The position numbers were made by a program, and so were the translations under genes. A DNA stretch of 64,000 bases from Deroplatys truncata. Taxonomy: Eukaryota > Arthropoda > Insecta > Mantodea > Mantidae. The stretch covers positions 53,286,421-53,350,420 of the forward strand of contig CM060978.1 of NCBI GenBank assembly GCA_030765065.1, read 5' to 3'. Positions 1-11,419 of this stretch are shown in pieces (the stretch's first letter is position 1; each line of letters opens with the position of its first letter). The notes beneath the pieces are model-generated. The model was not told where the DNA came from and made no database searches. It saw nothing but the letters and a program-made list of their open reading frames with translations.

Positions 1-600
1 ATCCCAGAAGACTGTGCACATCACTTTGCCTGCAAATCGTTTAGATTCTGGCTCATAGTGGCAGCACCACGTCTCATCTCCTGTGATGATGGAGTTCAGA
101 AAATTGTCATCTTCAGCCTCGTATAGGTCCAGCAGATCCTGACAAATTTTCATTCGATGAGATTGTTGATCTTGTGAAAGCATTCACGGGACCCATCTCG
201 CACACACCTTACATAAATAAATTTGCGTAACATCTTGTCGAAGGCATTACAGCCGACATTCAGCTCTACAAACAATTCCTTGGTCGTAATCCGCCTATCA
301 TTACGATGAGTTCATCGAGACGCTGTTCATTATTTGCTGTGGCAGCCGAGCGGGATCAACCAGGGCGTGGCTTGTCCTGCACATCCTTTTCACCACTTTT
401 GAAACGCTGTACCCGCCTCACATTACTCATGTCTACTGTATCGTCTCCATACACTTTTAGCAAGGATTTGGATTGGCGAAATTCGTTCAGTGGTAAGGAA
501 TTCAATCACACATCTCTGTTTTGTATGCACCTTATGTCAGAAAGCCATTTTGAAACGCTCTCCTGCTGCTGCTATCTGTCGTAGGACAACGAAACTAACA
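1..600 (-). pseudogene. mariner transposase remnant (runs off window start)
   Basis: Read on the minus strand, this encodes a broken mariner-type transposase. Near 590-300 the helix-turn-helix and linker part is recognisable (VDMSNVRRVQRFKSGEKDVQ, then NEQRLDELI and TTKELFVELNVGCNAFDKML). Near 110-1 the first catalytic block reads ITGDETW-CHYEPESKR in a different frame; the ITGDETW aspartate is the first D of the mariner DDD triad. Stops and frame changes separate these blocks, so no protein is made. The second and third catalytic aspartates would lie beyond the window edge. The right edge is approximate; an H-repeat starts about 70 bases further on. Family assignment rests on motif recognition only. 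Confidence 0.8.
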
Positions 601-671
601 GGACAGTCGCGGGAAAGTTCAACACTGAATACTATACCAACATAATCTGCCTCGAACACTCAAAGGCAACA

Positions 672-1513
672 CAAAAAATCTGATGTGTTACACTCACATG
701 GCTTTTCTACTTTTGTAAAACTATTTTTACAAACGCTTATTCTCCATATGCTTCATGTTAATCGAGATATCGAGATGTTAATCTTATTGCTAATTCTCTT
801 GTAGATGCAAGGGGAATTGGTAGGCTTTAAGCGATAGTCAAATATTTTAAGAGTTGGTTACTATGTGGAGTATTCCATTCTCTTTGTATTACCAGGACAA
901 AAGAAGAAAGAAAAAAAAAAGAATAACCAATTCAATTCCCATTTGAGAAAAAGGATGAGTAACGGAAAATTTAAGAGAATAACAAGCAATATCTCGAAAA
1001 TGGTTCACTCAACAAAATAAAACTTATAAGACATATATTGTGTATTTTAACGCGATCTATATTTTTTGTGTAATAAAAAATTTTGTCTATGCAAAAAACT
1101 TTCACAATGAAGAATACTTTTGGAGACATTCCCGGAAAATTCGAGATATACATTTCATTTGTCATGACAATATCTTAAACATATGATATTTTAATCAAAA
1201 TCGTTAGAGCCATTTTTGAGAAAATTAAAATTTTTCCATGTAAAGGGTAATCTGGAGTGGGGGGATTTTCTTGAAAACATTCGTGTCGCATCTCTGGAGG
1301 ATACTGAACCTAAATACCAAGTTTGGTGTTTATCCGACTGTTCGTTTTTGAGTTATGCTGTTCACAGACACACACACGGCCATGTTTCCAAAAATGCTTT
1401 GCTTAGATTCAGGGGTCTCAAAACATGTATTTCCGGTGAAATCTCGGTATCGAATTTTTTGGTGGAATACAATACTTCTCATACTTACTATAGGTAGTAG
1501 AGAAAGTAAAAAT
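672..1513 (+). mobile_element. H-repeat copy (HINE-like), near full length
   Basis: It starts at the family 5' motif ATCTGATGTGTTACACTCAC and ends at the family 3' motif GTAGAGAAAGTAAAA. The subterminal block ACTTTCTCTAC is degraded here (the 5' side reads ggcttttctac). The usual CA microsatellite is reduced to a short cacacac run near 1370. It lies in A-rich flanks (acaaaaa before, aaaatggg after). No coding capacity is credible. Confidence 0.75.
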
Positions 1514-2147
1514 GGGAAGCACTACTTTCTGATTGATCCTCGCATCTTAGATTAATATAAGCCCACTATTAATTGTAAAATGATTATTTATGGATAGAAC
1601 CTACCTAAGTCAGTTTTGCTGCAATAAACTCACTGAAGTAAACAATACCCACAAGTCCAGTGATACAGCACAAACAGCTGCCTGCATTGTTGCCAACTTA
1701 AAATCCTTTATAAGCATACACCAAAACAGAATCCCAATAACGTATGGTTTTAGGTTTCTACAGCAGAGAAATAAAATATTTTCCCTCTTTTGCCATATCA
1801 TCAGCAAATCTTGTACATTAAGGGATGGAGGGGTTGAAAGAAAGACTAACGACAGTGAATAACAGTCGAGCGGGGAAATATAAAAATCACTGGGTTTTAA
1901 ACAAATCTACAGAAGCGATCTCTTTTCACTGAGTCGTCCCTTTGAGTAGATACACTTGTGGAGGCTGATTCAACAAGTGGCTATGTTGTGGGCAGATTTG
2001 TGTCGTCCCCTCTGCCATCTCCTGCATCTCCCATTTCGCTTCTGAAAGATGTAGCAATAACAGTTTGGGAGATTGCTGGCGCTTTTAACCGCACAATGGC
2101 AGCGATTAAACGGGGGAGACATAGTTCATTTACTATAGTAACATAAA
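1514..2147. other. unassigned DNA, no gene seen
   Basis: This is AT-rich sequence between two H-repeat copies. Only short open frames occur, without recognisable motifs, and I saw no match to the other repeats in the window. Confidence 0.5.
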
Positions 2148-2665
2148 ACAATCTTATGTGTTATATTCATATGTCTTTCTCTACCCTATATCGTTTATTA
2201 GTGGGTATAGAACTATTCTTACTAAAGTTGATTTTCTATCTAATTTGTTGCAATAGAGATAAACATTTACAGAAATAGCTTTCGTTTGGTATAGCCAAAT
2301 CTTTATGAATAGATGCTATATGTTGGCCTTAAGTTTCCATACTCCTTCCATGACATTGCGAGAAACAACTGAAAATCGACAGGAGTTTAAAAGAATGGAT
2401 CTTGAACAATTCGAACCATTAGTGTATCTGAGAAATGGCTGATGTCACAAAAAAGTTACTTGAAATAAATTGTGTGTTTTAAAGACATCTACATTTTTTG
2501 TTACACAAGATTATATAAAATTCCTTCCGAATGAAGAGGACTTTACAAACTACTCCCATAAAATTTAAGATATACATTCTATTTGCCATGTAAATATCTT
2601 TAACATATGGTGTTTTAAATAAGATATTTGGAGCCATTTTTTATAAAATAAATAATTTCGAAAAA
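2148..2665 (+). mobile_element. diverged H-repeat, 3' truncated
   Basis: The 5' end reads TTATGTGTTATATTCATATG followed by CTTTCTCTACC. The middle tracks the diverged H subfamily (gaaacaactgaaaatcgac, attgtgtgttttaaagacatctac, ttcgaaaaatg). Homology stops near 2665, so the microsatellite and 3' terminus are missing. It belongs with the 4200-4955, 46455-46900 and 57735-58022 copies as an older subfamily. Confidence 0.6.
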
Positions 2666-4199
2666 TGTGCAATGTATGGGATAATTCGTGTTTTGCCTTT
2701 AGCTACTGAGATATCCAATGAGGTGTCTTAAAGAGGAAGTGGGCTGATACGCGGGAAACAAATGTCACGTCACTTTGTGAACGCAGCAATTTTATAGTGT
2801 AGAAAAAATCAATAGGATCTTGTTTACATCCTGATAACTCAAAAACTAAAATTCTTATTCCAGTTCTGTAAGAGGTATGTTAACGAGCACAGTTTTGAGA
2901 TGATGATGGTGTGTGATTGGTTTCTCTGTAAAAACATTAAAGCCACTAGTTTTCTTTGTAAATCTTCAATTGAAACAATTTGTATTATAAAAATCAATCA
3001 GCGAGGAACTTTTTTGCTTTGGGGGAGTGAAGGCTAAGAAATGGCCTAAAAAGTGTGAATTAACTTTTGGAAGATATCCCACAATAATACTGCATGTATG
3101 CGAAATGCTATCGCTAGTTATATGCAAACATTTGTTTTCACACCCGCTACACCAACTGTGATGTGATTAAGTGATAAACGATTTTGTGAGAATAAGATAA
3201 AATACGGGCTATGCGAAATTATGGCGTTTCGTGCTTAAGCAGCGATTCAGAGGCATGCCCGCCCAAGGTATTTAGAGAGGGGGAAATACATGACCAGGTG
3301 AGTTACTCCTTCCAGCTTTTTTTATAAGTTGCTGAATAATAGCTCACTACTTGCAAACATTTGGGTTTTGTTTTCTGTATTGTATATATAACCAAGTCAA
3401 TATTGCATAATTTGAAAGCACTTCTAAGCAATAATCTGCTGTTATAAATGCAAGCTGGATATTATAATTATTGTTAACGCTGAACACACAGCCGCTGCTA
3501 TTTAACAGTTATTCTTCATACTCTACGGGGAATTTTGAGTAAAATATGCAAGAATGAAAGGAACGTTCCATTGTTGTTATAAACTCAAGTTCAGCAATAG
3601 CAGTCCTCCAAGACTAATTCGCCTTTAATAATCTACACCGAATCCTATCTTTTCTTCCTTTCCCCTTTCCTTGGGATGAGTATTGCCTTTGAAGTTTGTT
3701 TTCCGCTGTAGAGAGATTACAAAGGGAAGCCTTCCATTTTTGTTATTGCTTGACTTGTGCATCAAACATTTGACAGTCGAGCAGCGTAGCGGAGCTACAA
3801 CGCGTATTAAAAGCTTAAAGAAGGCCACGGTTCGTTCATTTGTTTTAAACTACGGAAAATGTAGTAATATTAACAGAAGGATGTAAACTTTGCGTGAAGA
3901 ATCACAAAAGAGAGGCAGACAGCTTAGTTTAACAGTTCGCAGTGAAATTAGCTTCAGAAAAGCCTGTTTTCTTCAATAACCAGTCTCAAAACAATTCAAT
4001 ATGCTTGTTTAAGACTTCTTGTCCACTTAACCTTTTCCCAGTTTGCTCCATTTTAATTTCTCTACAGCTTAGGCTTCTAAAGGGATTATTTTCCAATTTT
4101 AGACATAGGTGCTTTACGAGAAATACATGTTTGAAGGCCTTAAATGCAAAAATATTATTTTTAGCACGTCACAATGTAGTGCATGTTTTGTACAGTGTA
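2666..4199. other. unassigned AT-rich DNA
   Basis: I found no gene, RNA or repeat family that I can name. Two opposite-strand open frames near 3.6-3.9 kb (about 67 codons) have ordinary low-complexity composition and no motif. If it is unique host sequence, this and 36.1-38.0 kb are the best places to look for it. Confidence 0.5.
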
Positions 4200-4955
4200 A
4201 CTAAAAACTAAAAATCTAATGTGATACGTTCACATGGCTTTTCCACCCCCTATCTTTATTAGTGGATATACGAGCTATTCTCATTAAAGCTGTTTAAGAA
4301 CTGGACGCTGTATGCTGGCTTTAAAATTTCATACTGTTTCCATGAAATCGCGACAAACAACTGAAAATCGATGGAACTTAAAAGAATGACAAGTACTGAA
4401 CAATTCTAACCTTTAATAACGTATATCTCAGAAACAGCTTATGCCACAAAAATTATTTTAAGTAAATTGTGTGTTTTAAGGAGATCTATATTTTTTGTGT
4501 AGTACATTTTCGTTTATCGCTTAACGTTTACTAGTTATACAAGATTATACAAAATTGCTTCCGAATGAAGAGGACTTACTGGACTATTTCCAGAAAATTC
4601 AAGATATACATTTTATTTGTCATGTAAATATCTTGCATATATGGTATTTTAATCGAAATCGTTAGAGCCATTTCTTAGAAAATCAAAACTTTAGAAAAAT
4701 GTTAATTGTAAAGGGTAGTTGGCGTGGGTAGATGTTCATGAAAATCTTCATGTCCTATCCTTGAGGGTTACTGAACTCAAATACCAAGTTCTGTGTTTAT
4801 TCGACTTTTCGTTTTTAAGTTATGCTGTTCGCAATCAGACACACAGGCACAAACGGACGTTTCCAAAATGCTTTCTTTGGATTCAGGGCACCTCAAAATG
4901 GTGGAATACAATACTTCTCCTTCTTATCATACGTAGTAGAGAAAGTAAAAATTGA
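4200..4955 (+). mobile_element. diverged H-repeat, complete ends
   Basis: It begins AATCTAATGTGATACGTTCAC and ends at GTAGTAGAGAAAGTAAAAATTG, so both termini are present although the internal sequence is old. The microsatellite is only a short cagacacacagg-type stretch near 4840. The copy keeps the terminal structure but differs from the younger copies across the 5' half (gaactggacgctgtatgctgg). Confidence 0.65.
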
Positions 4956-5287
4956 ATAAATATCATATGATACACTTAAAGTAATGTTTCTGTGAAATTT
5001 GACCAAAAACTGTGAAAAATTACAAAATTAATTTTGTTCATAATTAAATATAATGAATTGTAACTTTAAGAAAACCTATAGTTGTTTTGAAACTATTAAT
5101 TAACCAATGCTTTAAATGGGCAGACGTATTAATTGGCACGCCCAACTTTAAACCTTGCTTTATAACAAACCTTTATTCCAGCATTTTTCCATATTCAGAA
5201 CTCTCCATACGATTCAGTTTTGTACTAATTTGTTTTAGAAATGTTGTACTAACTCTTACATGTACATTAAAGAAAATTATCGTATAC
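4956..5287. other. unassigned spacer between two H-repeats
   Basis: This is AT-rich spacer with no recognisable element. A 140-codon open frame that starts here continues into the next H-repeat and is not a gene: its second half is the reverse complement of the H-repeat 3' end. Confidence 0.5.
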
Positions 5288-6150
5288 TTTTTACTTTCTC
5301 TACTACGTATAGTAAGTAGGGAAGTATTGTATTCCATCCAAAAATTCGATACCGATATTTCACCGGAAATATATGTTTTGAGATCCCTGAATCCAAAAAA
5401 AGAATTTTTGGAAACATGTCCGTGTGTGTGTCTGTGTGTGTGTCTGTCAGTCTTTGAACAGCATAACTCAGAAACGAACAGTCGGATAAACACCAAACTT
5501 GGTATTTAGGTTCAGTATCTTCCAGAGATGCGACACGAAGGTTTTCAAGAAAATCCCTCCATCACAGATTACTCTTTACATCGAACATTTTCGAAAATTT
5601 TAATTTTCTCAAAAATGGCTCTAACGATTTTGATTAAAATATCATATGTTTAAGATATTTTCATGACAAATGAAATGTATATCTCGAATTTTCTGGGAAT
5701 GTCTCCAGAAGTATTCTTCATTGTGAACGACTTTTGCATAACTGGTAAATTATAAGAGATAGACAAAATTTTACAATAGAAAAAATGTAGATCGCGTTAA
5801 AATACATAATTTATGTCATATACAGTTTTTTGTTGAGTGAACCATTTTCGAGATATTGCTTGTTATTCCCTTAAGTTTTCCAATTCTTATACTTTTTCTC
5901 AAATGAATATTCGTTATTCATTTTTTTGTCCTGGTAAACAGAATGGAATACTCCATAGCAACCAGCTCTTAAAATAGTTGACTATAGCTTAAAGCCTACC
6001 AATTTCCCTTGCATCTACAAGAACATTAGCAATAAGATTAACATCTCGATATCTCGATTAACATGAAGCATATGGAGAATAAACGTTTGTAAAGATGGAT
6101 TGTACAAGATTAGAAAAAGTCATGTGAGTGTAACACATCAGATTTTTTAA
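5288..6150 (-). mobile_element. H-repeat copy, full length
   Basis: This is an inverted copy: it opens with TTTTTACTTTCTCTACTACG and closes with TGTAACACATCAGATTTTTT. The short GT tract (the CA microsatellite on the element strand) is at 5420-5445. The flanks are T-rich on the left and TTTTTT/A-rich on the right, as for other copies. Confidence 0.8.
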
Positions 6151-6535
6151 AATAATGCTGAACTTTTGAGAAACAAATTATTAATTTTGAAAAACCTTGG
6201 AGAGTATAAAAAGTAATACGTTTTTCTAAAACAACTATAGGTTAATATAAATATCGGATGTGATAGATCTTTTTGTAAACTCATTTTGTTTAAAAGCTGA
6301 ATGTTTTTAAAAATACATCATAAGGAGCATTTTTATTAAAACAATGAATTCACATAATGCAAAATTAATATTTCAAAACATACAGGCTGGAATTTTAAAA
6401 TTGTCCAAAACATTATTGTTACTGTATGTAATAACTGATATCTTATATACTATGGAGTTTGCAAATTTCAGGATGCGCTACCTTAATTCAGACACTTTTA
6501 AAGGTACTAGGCGAAGAGTTTTATAAATGTGGTCT
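6151..6535. other. unassigned AT-rich spacer
   Basis: I saw no recognisable element or motif. The sequence changes sharply to GC-richer DNA at about 6535, where the 3' end of the Jockey-like remnant begins. Confidence 0.45.
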
Positions 6536-8332
6536 TTGCAGTAATCGACAACAGGTCGCCCAGGTTCACCTGGGCGGAATGTGATCGCCACGGTACCTAG
6601 CCGCGCATGCGGCTTTACCTGTGCGATAAAGAAGGTAATAAAGAATGTACACAAGATTTTAATATTTGTCTTTGTCTTGGGCAGAGTTTCTCTTTCTGTG
6701 CTACCATTGGCTGGGTCTCGGTGTTCCCACATGGGCGGACTAGCGACCATGTGGTGACCAAGCCCAATGCTGCTTAACTTGGGCGACCGCTTGTGTGGTC
6801 GTCAAGCCAAGCAGGTCGGCGTGGCAGCAAAGAAGGATGGGAAAATTAGGTAATGGTATGGGGGAATCCAAGTTGGCAGCAGGGCGGGTCGCTGCTAGAT
6901 GGTCAATCATCCAGCTAGTGACCAGGCCCAATGCTGCTTAACTTCGGCGAACTTGAGAAGTGTGGGATTGGCAGACCTCAGCCTCGGACCCAAGCCGTCC
7001 TTCGGCAAACGGTAACTCTTTCTCCGCCTTGGCGCCTTGTGGTTATAGCGACCCAAAGAGTGCACCAGCTGGTTGGGGTGGTAAGTGAGGTCTCTCCCGC
7101 ACCACGTCCACGATGTATGGGTGACCGGAATGGGTGTGTAGGATGTGTGACGGGAATCTACGCCCGGTATCATAGATCATCCGAAGTGCCCTGATCTGGA
7201 AGGTCTGCAGTCTGCGGATGGTGGTCGCTTCCGCCGATCCCCAGACGTCGCAGCCATACAGAATCAGGAGCGGGATAATCGCCTGATATAGGCGTAGTTT
7301 GAGGTGTGTGGGCATTGTAGAGCGGAATACAGGGTACAGCTGTCTGAGCGCGGAGTGGCCGAGAACGTCCTTTGCCCTGACATGTGGAACGAAAGTGACT
7401 CCGAGGTATTTGGCGGAGGTAACCCAAGGGATTCTCCTCCGCCGCAGCCTCAGAGACCGCTCGGGTCGCCACTGACGGACCTTCTCCAGGAGAAGTGCAG
7501 AGCTCTTCCCCGGGCTGAACGCCATCCTCTACTTCTCGTTCCACCTTCCAATGGCTCGGAACTGTCGCTGTAGCGGAATCGGAATCGGGCATTCTTGTTC
7601 TGTGCCATTATGAGGACGTCGTCGCCATATTGGCACGTAACAGTCCTGGGTTCCGTGGGGAAGTCCGACACGTAGGCGGGGAGAGTACACTGCCTTCCGG
7701 GACTCCGGCGGCTATGAGACGGACTGATGAAACCTTCCCTTCCACTCTCACCCTGAATGTGCGATCCCGGAGGAAACTGCTTATCAGAGCGAGATAGGCG
7801 GGAGGGATGTCTGACTCTTTGAGTTTGTACAAAAGTCTTTGATGCCACGTTGTGGCAAAGGCCTTCTCTATGTCCAGCAGCACCGCTATGGTCTTAAAGT
7901 TCTCCTGGAAACCCAGGGAGGCCTTCTCGGCCAATCGCAGTAGCTGCAGGGTCGTGGAGTGCCCATGGCGAAAACCAAACTGGTGGTCCGGGAGGAGGTG
8001 CCTTTCCTCAAAGAGAGGTGTGAAGCGGGCTAGGAGCCCCCGTTTAAAGACTTTTGAGACGGTTGGGAGTAAGCTGATGGAACGGTAACTGCATGGGAAA
8101 ACCGGATCCCTTCAGGGCTTTAAAATGCATAGCACCCTCGCCTCCTTCCAACTAGACGGAAAGTGACGTAGGTGAAGGCACGCATTAAAAATCCGCGTCA
8201 AATGGATGACGGCCTTCTTGGGAAGGTGCTGGAGCATGGGCGCTGTGACGCCGTCATGTCCAGGGGATTTGTTTGGGTTGAATTTTTGGATCTCGGAAGC
8301 CACCTGTTTAGGGGAGACTAAATAACCTTGTC
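6536..8332 (-). pseudogene. Jockey-like non-LTR retrotransposon remnant (RT, 3' part)
   Basis: On the minus strand the pieces run in reverse-transcriptase order. At 8300-8120 there is an N-terminal RT block (NKSPGHDGVTAPMLQHLP). At 7890-7700 come LLDIEKAFATTWHQRLLYKL and GVPEGSVLSP. After a frame change, CQYGDDVLIMAQ at about 7635-7600 holds the catalytic DD pair. From 7525 a C-terminal thumb/connection region follows (SAKYLGVTF, LYQAIIPLLILYGCDVWGSA). Several frameshifts make it inactive, and the endonuclease half is missing. The G+C content is clearly higher than in the flanks. The Jockey group is inferred from the RT style, with no search behind it. Confidence 0.8.
6750..6960 (-). repeat. 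duplicated segment in the Jockey-like 3' region
   Basis: A block around CCAATGCTGCTTAACTTGGG (near 6764-6783) recurs near 6928-6947 as CCAATGCTGCTTAACTTCGG, each preceded by a GTGACCA-G/A-GCC stretch. The two copies are about 165 bases apart and probably belong to the element's untranslated tail or extreme 3' coding end. Confidence 0.6.
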
Positions 8333-8475
8333 GAACGGGATGGCTCAGGCGGAAACGTCGGTGGTGCGCATTTGCTAGGTCCTGGGTTCCAATCCCATAG
8401 GACAAATAATGTGTATGGGAATTTTTCGCGGTTTTCGTCAGTCACCAAAGTAAATACCGGATTACATATTTAATA
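8333..8475 (+). mobile_element. SINE-2 (tRNA-derived) head
   Basis: The sequence begins CGAACGGGATGGCTCAGGCGG, a tRNA-like A box, followed about 45 bases later by a B box GGGTTCCAATCCC. The same head occurs at 39627 (plus) and 45553 (minus). It lies exactly where the Jockey-like RT frame ends, so it either truncated that element or inserted at its broken edge. Confidence 0.7.
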
Positions 8476-8744
8476 CCACAATCCAAAGTTCCACTTTAGG
8501 TCTAAAACAATAGTAAAATAGATGGTAAAAGGAATGCCCTACCATCTATCCACGGATAATGAAAGCAGGTGGACTGGACAGCACCCTAATAACATCTGTC
8601 CGACACATGTAGAAGCAGAAGTACAGTTGCCTGGCACTAAGAACTGTGGATACGTGTCGAAGCTGTCATCTGCCCATCACATATAGAACCAGATATACTG
8701 GATGTTTAAAAAAACATTTTATATTTTTAAAGGTGGTAGTAAGG
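8476..8744. other. unassigned spacer
   Basis: No element recognised. Confidence 0.4.
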
Positions 8745-10497
8745 AGCAATAAAAGAAAAAAAACGTCCAGTAAACATGGTCTCTAAAATGCATACCTTAA
8801 AGGCTATGAGCACTTGTTCATCTTCGCTACTGTGAAATATCTTTTCTACTGCAAGCTCTTTGCTATTACCTACGTACGACCTACAGCCGGTAGTAAACAG
8901 GAGGACACATTATTCTGTTATTCATTATAGATACAGCATTCAGTAAATATCTGTTAGTGTTGCTACTGTAAACTATATTCACAGTTCTGGGTAAGTGCAA
9001 CGCCTATTCATATTAGTTCTAATGCAATCAGTTTGTGTTTTGTTAAGTTTGTGAAATGCTTTTATATTGTAGTTTTATCTTGAAATCTTTGGTGTATGTA
9101 ACCCCCATTAATGATGTACAAACACCACAAGGAGGTGTCATGAATGTCTGCCAGAGCATCCGTGACCAACTTGGAGTGGAGAGTGAGAAAATGTTTGTTT
9201 GTTGTATATAATGATTGTTATCCCCACGTATGGATGCCAATTTGAGAAATGTTTGTTGCTGCTACGTATGAAAAGTCAGTTTGAAGATGATGTATTATAT
9301 TTCAACTGTTGGGGAGCCGAACTTGTAGTAATTGCAACCGCACGTATAGTAAACAGTTTCTGGTAGCCTTCGCCCCAAATGTACTTTCAGGTGGCCTTAG
9401 CCCCAAGTTTAAAAAATATTAACTTTGTAATTAAACTGTTTCTTTAAATATTTAATATTTATGTTTGCCTCGGCTCCATCAGTATTTATTTTAGAGACAT
9501 GGATGTCTTGGCAGGGTTGTAATGCGACAAGAATGTAGGCTTACATAGACTATAATTTTACTTCACTCCTTTTATTAATGCTTGATACGAGTTGTATAAC
9601 ACTTCACTGATAGAGAGCTATGAGATTCTTTTTATTAATTAGTTACACTTTTTAATACATAAACATATTTTTCGTCTCACACGAATATATATATTATATT
9701 TCTTGAGGACACTTTTTGCGTCTGGTTAATAACGCTGTCTGCAGGCAACACGTCGAGTTATGAGCGCTGTCTAGAAGTAACTGAACTCTGTATTTGAAAA
9801 TGTTGCTATGTTTCAGTTTCTGATTTGCTAATCCTAGTCCAATAGAATACCTTCATTTAACTAAAGCTTTTTCTGGTTGTTGATTGGCTATTTTATAAAC
9901 TGTCACTAAAATTACATTATTGTTACTCCAAGAATCACAAGTAGTACTGTTAAACTTTCTTACTCATTATTGACTCAAGGTTACCTCATTGTTAGCACTT
10001 TTAACTTATTATTCTCACAGCTCCTACATTATTAAATTACGTAATATATTCACATAACATTACAGAATATTTATACAATAATATAAGCATATGCAATGAC
10101 TGTTACATACATTTTACAAATTATTACATACACATATTGCTTCAAGGCGGGCTGTTATTGAATTTACATTTTATATAATTTGACTAAGAGTGCGTGATTC
10201 CCTAAGAGTCGGACAGAAGCAAGCCTTACTATGAATGGACACCATATTAAACACCTCCTTTAGCGATGGTTCAGGTCGTATGTAATCGCAAGTGGATTAC
10301 GTTAGAAGCTATGTTGTTTCACAGTAATAGAGTAATGTGTCCTCATTTGTTTACTGCATTCTGTAGGTGATACGTAATAGCACAGAGCTTGCACTAGAAG
10401 AGATGTTTCACTATAGCAAAGATGAACAAGTGCTCATAGCTCTTAAGGTATGCATTTTAGGGTCCATGTTTACTGGACATTTTTTCTTTTTTTTGGT
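8745..10497. mobile_element. foldback (E) element, broken by an LTR-like repeat
   Basis: The left end (near 8755-8945, GTCCAGTAAACATGGTCTCTAA) is the inverted complement of the right end (near 10300-10490, GGGTCCATGTTTACTGGAC). The midpoint motif tttgttaagtttgtgaaat at about 9040 corresponds to the centre of the intact palindrome at 26540. The left arm is shortened after about 8950. The right arm is split: one part is 9040-9182 and the rest resumes at about 10194, with an LTR-like repeat between. Confidence 0.75.
9183..10193 (-). mobile_element. LTR-like repeat (L family) inside the foldback element
   Basis: On the minus strand it has the family CCAAT motif (AGCCAATCAACAACCAG), a TATA-like run, the polyadenylation-type ATTAATAAAAGGAGTG and the GGCTCCCCAACAGTTGAAAT end. 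It then extends into a leader-like segment beginning AAATTGGCATCC-ACGTGGGG. About 35 bases of the TGAGGCAG terminus are missing at the 10193 side. I saw no open reading frame for gag or pol. Confidence 0.65.
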
Positions 10498-10854
10498 CCA
10501 TACTGCCACCTCGCAAAATACGTACAGGGATAAGACCTAGAAGGCTTACTGTCCACCACGTACCGAGCCAAGAGGTATCTCCTTACAGATCTGTCGCGAT
10601 ATGCCCACACACTTAAAGCATCGTAAAACAAATAGACAAAAAATTATATTAAAAAGGTTTTCATATCCTTTTTTAGATTTATGAATTTTTATATAAATAG
10701 CACATTTTAAAAATATTAGCATAGTGAATTTTTAACTAAATGGTTCATTTTTACTGAATTTTATATCAATGCGAAACCACAAGAAATCAATGAAAATTGT
10801 TACAGAAAATATATACAATTTGTGTCAAACAACTTTTAGTTCGGAAAAGTAGAA
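10498..10854. other. unassigned AT-rich spacer
   Basis: No element recognised. Confidence 0.4.
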
Positions 10855-11037
10855 TCAGATTGAAAAATTCAATACCACAGCCAGTATTTGAACCACAATC
10901 TTCGGCTATCCGTGCCGCTGCTCTACCAACTGAGCTACCATGGCAACATACTGAACTGGCACCAAATTCTCCAACTTGTATTCTCAAAATGCATTTGAGT
11001 ACGCCTTGTGGTTTACCGGGGAAAATGCGAATCAAAC
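10855..11037 (-). mobile_element. SINE-1 (tRNA-derived)
   Basis: On the minus strand there is a tRNA-like head with A box TAGCTCAGTTGG (GCCATGGTAGCTCAGTTGGT) and B box GGTTCAAATAC, followed by a family tail GGTATTGAATTTTTCAATCT. Upstream is the family segment TTTTCCCCGGTAAACCACAA, also seen at 30217 and 39425. It is not a functional tRNA: the arms do not close and the B box is mutated. Confidence 0.75.
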
Positions 11038-11262
11038 AGCATCGAGAAGGAATTGAGGAGCTGCAATAGGCAGCGCTCCTGGCTCGTGAGCCAACATTCC
11101 GGCTGGGGATGTGTGAATACTGAGTACATCACCTCCCTGTATCGATTGCATGATTGTCCACCTCTGCAGTGCGTACGTGGGTGCGAGGCCGGCATTCGGG
11201 GTGGTAGGCCTTGATCCTCTACGTAGCATCAGGGATTCTTCTTTCAAAAGGTCGACCTGCTC
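11038..11262 (+). repeat. R-repeat (about 220 bp interspersed unit)
   Basis: The unit runs from CAGCATCGAGAAGG through GGAGCTGCAATAGGCAG to about 11262. A second, inverted copy lies at 38757-38965, where the same landmarks appear (GGAGCTGCGATAGGCAG, CATCACCTCTCCATATCGGT). The two copies differ by scattered changes only. I do not recognise the family. GC content is higher than in the flanks. Confidence 0.7.
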
Positions 11263-11419
11263 CATTTTCAATTAAACATATCGCTCCATCTTCCTCTTGG
11301 TCTTGATTCTTAGTGATATCCTCTAGGTTTATAATTCAATACAATTTTTGGTATTCGTTCCTCTTTCAACAGTAATATATTGTACCAGTTATTTTTATAT
11401 TCATTAATTTTTTTATGTA

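Noticed and set aside
3625-3886. Overlapping plus and minus frames of 67 codons as a candidate small gene
   Set aside because: No motif, no codon bias visible by eye, no repeat relationship; open frames of this length are expected by chance.
9165-10205. AGAGTG as a target-site duplication of the LTR-like repeat
   Set aside because: The short match is present on both sides, but the L copy lacks its terminal 35 bases, so the match cannot be the product of a normal insertion end.
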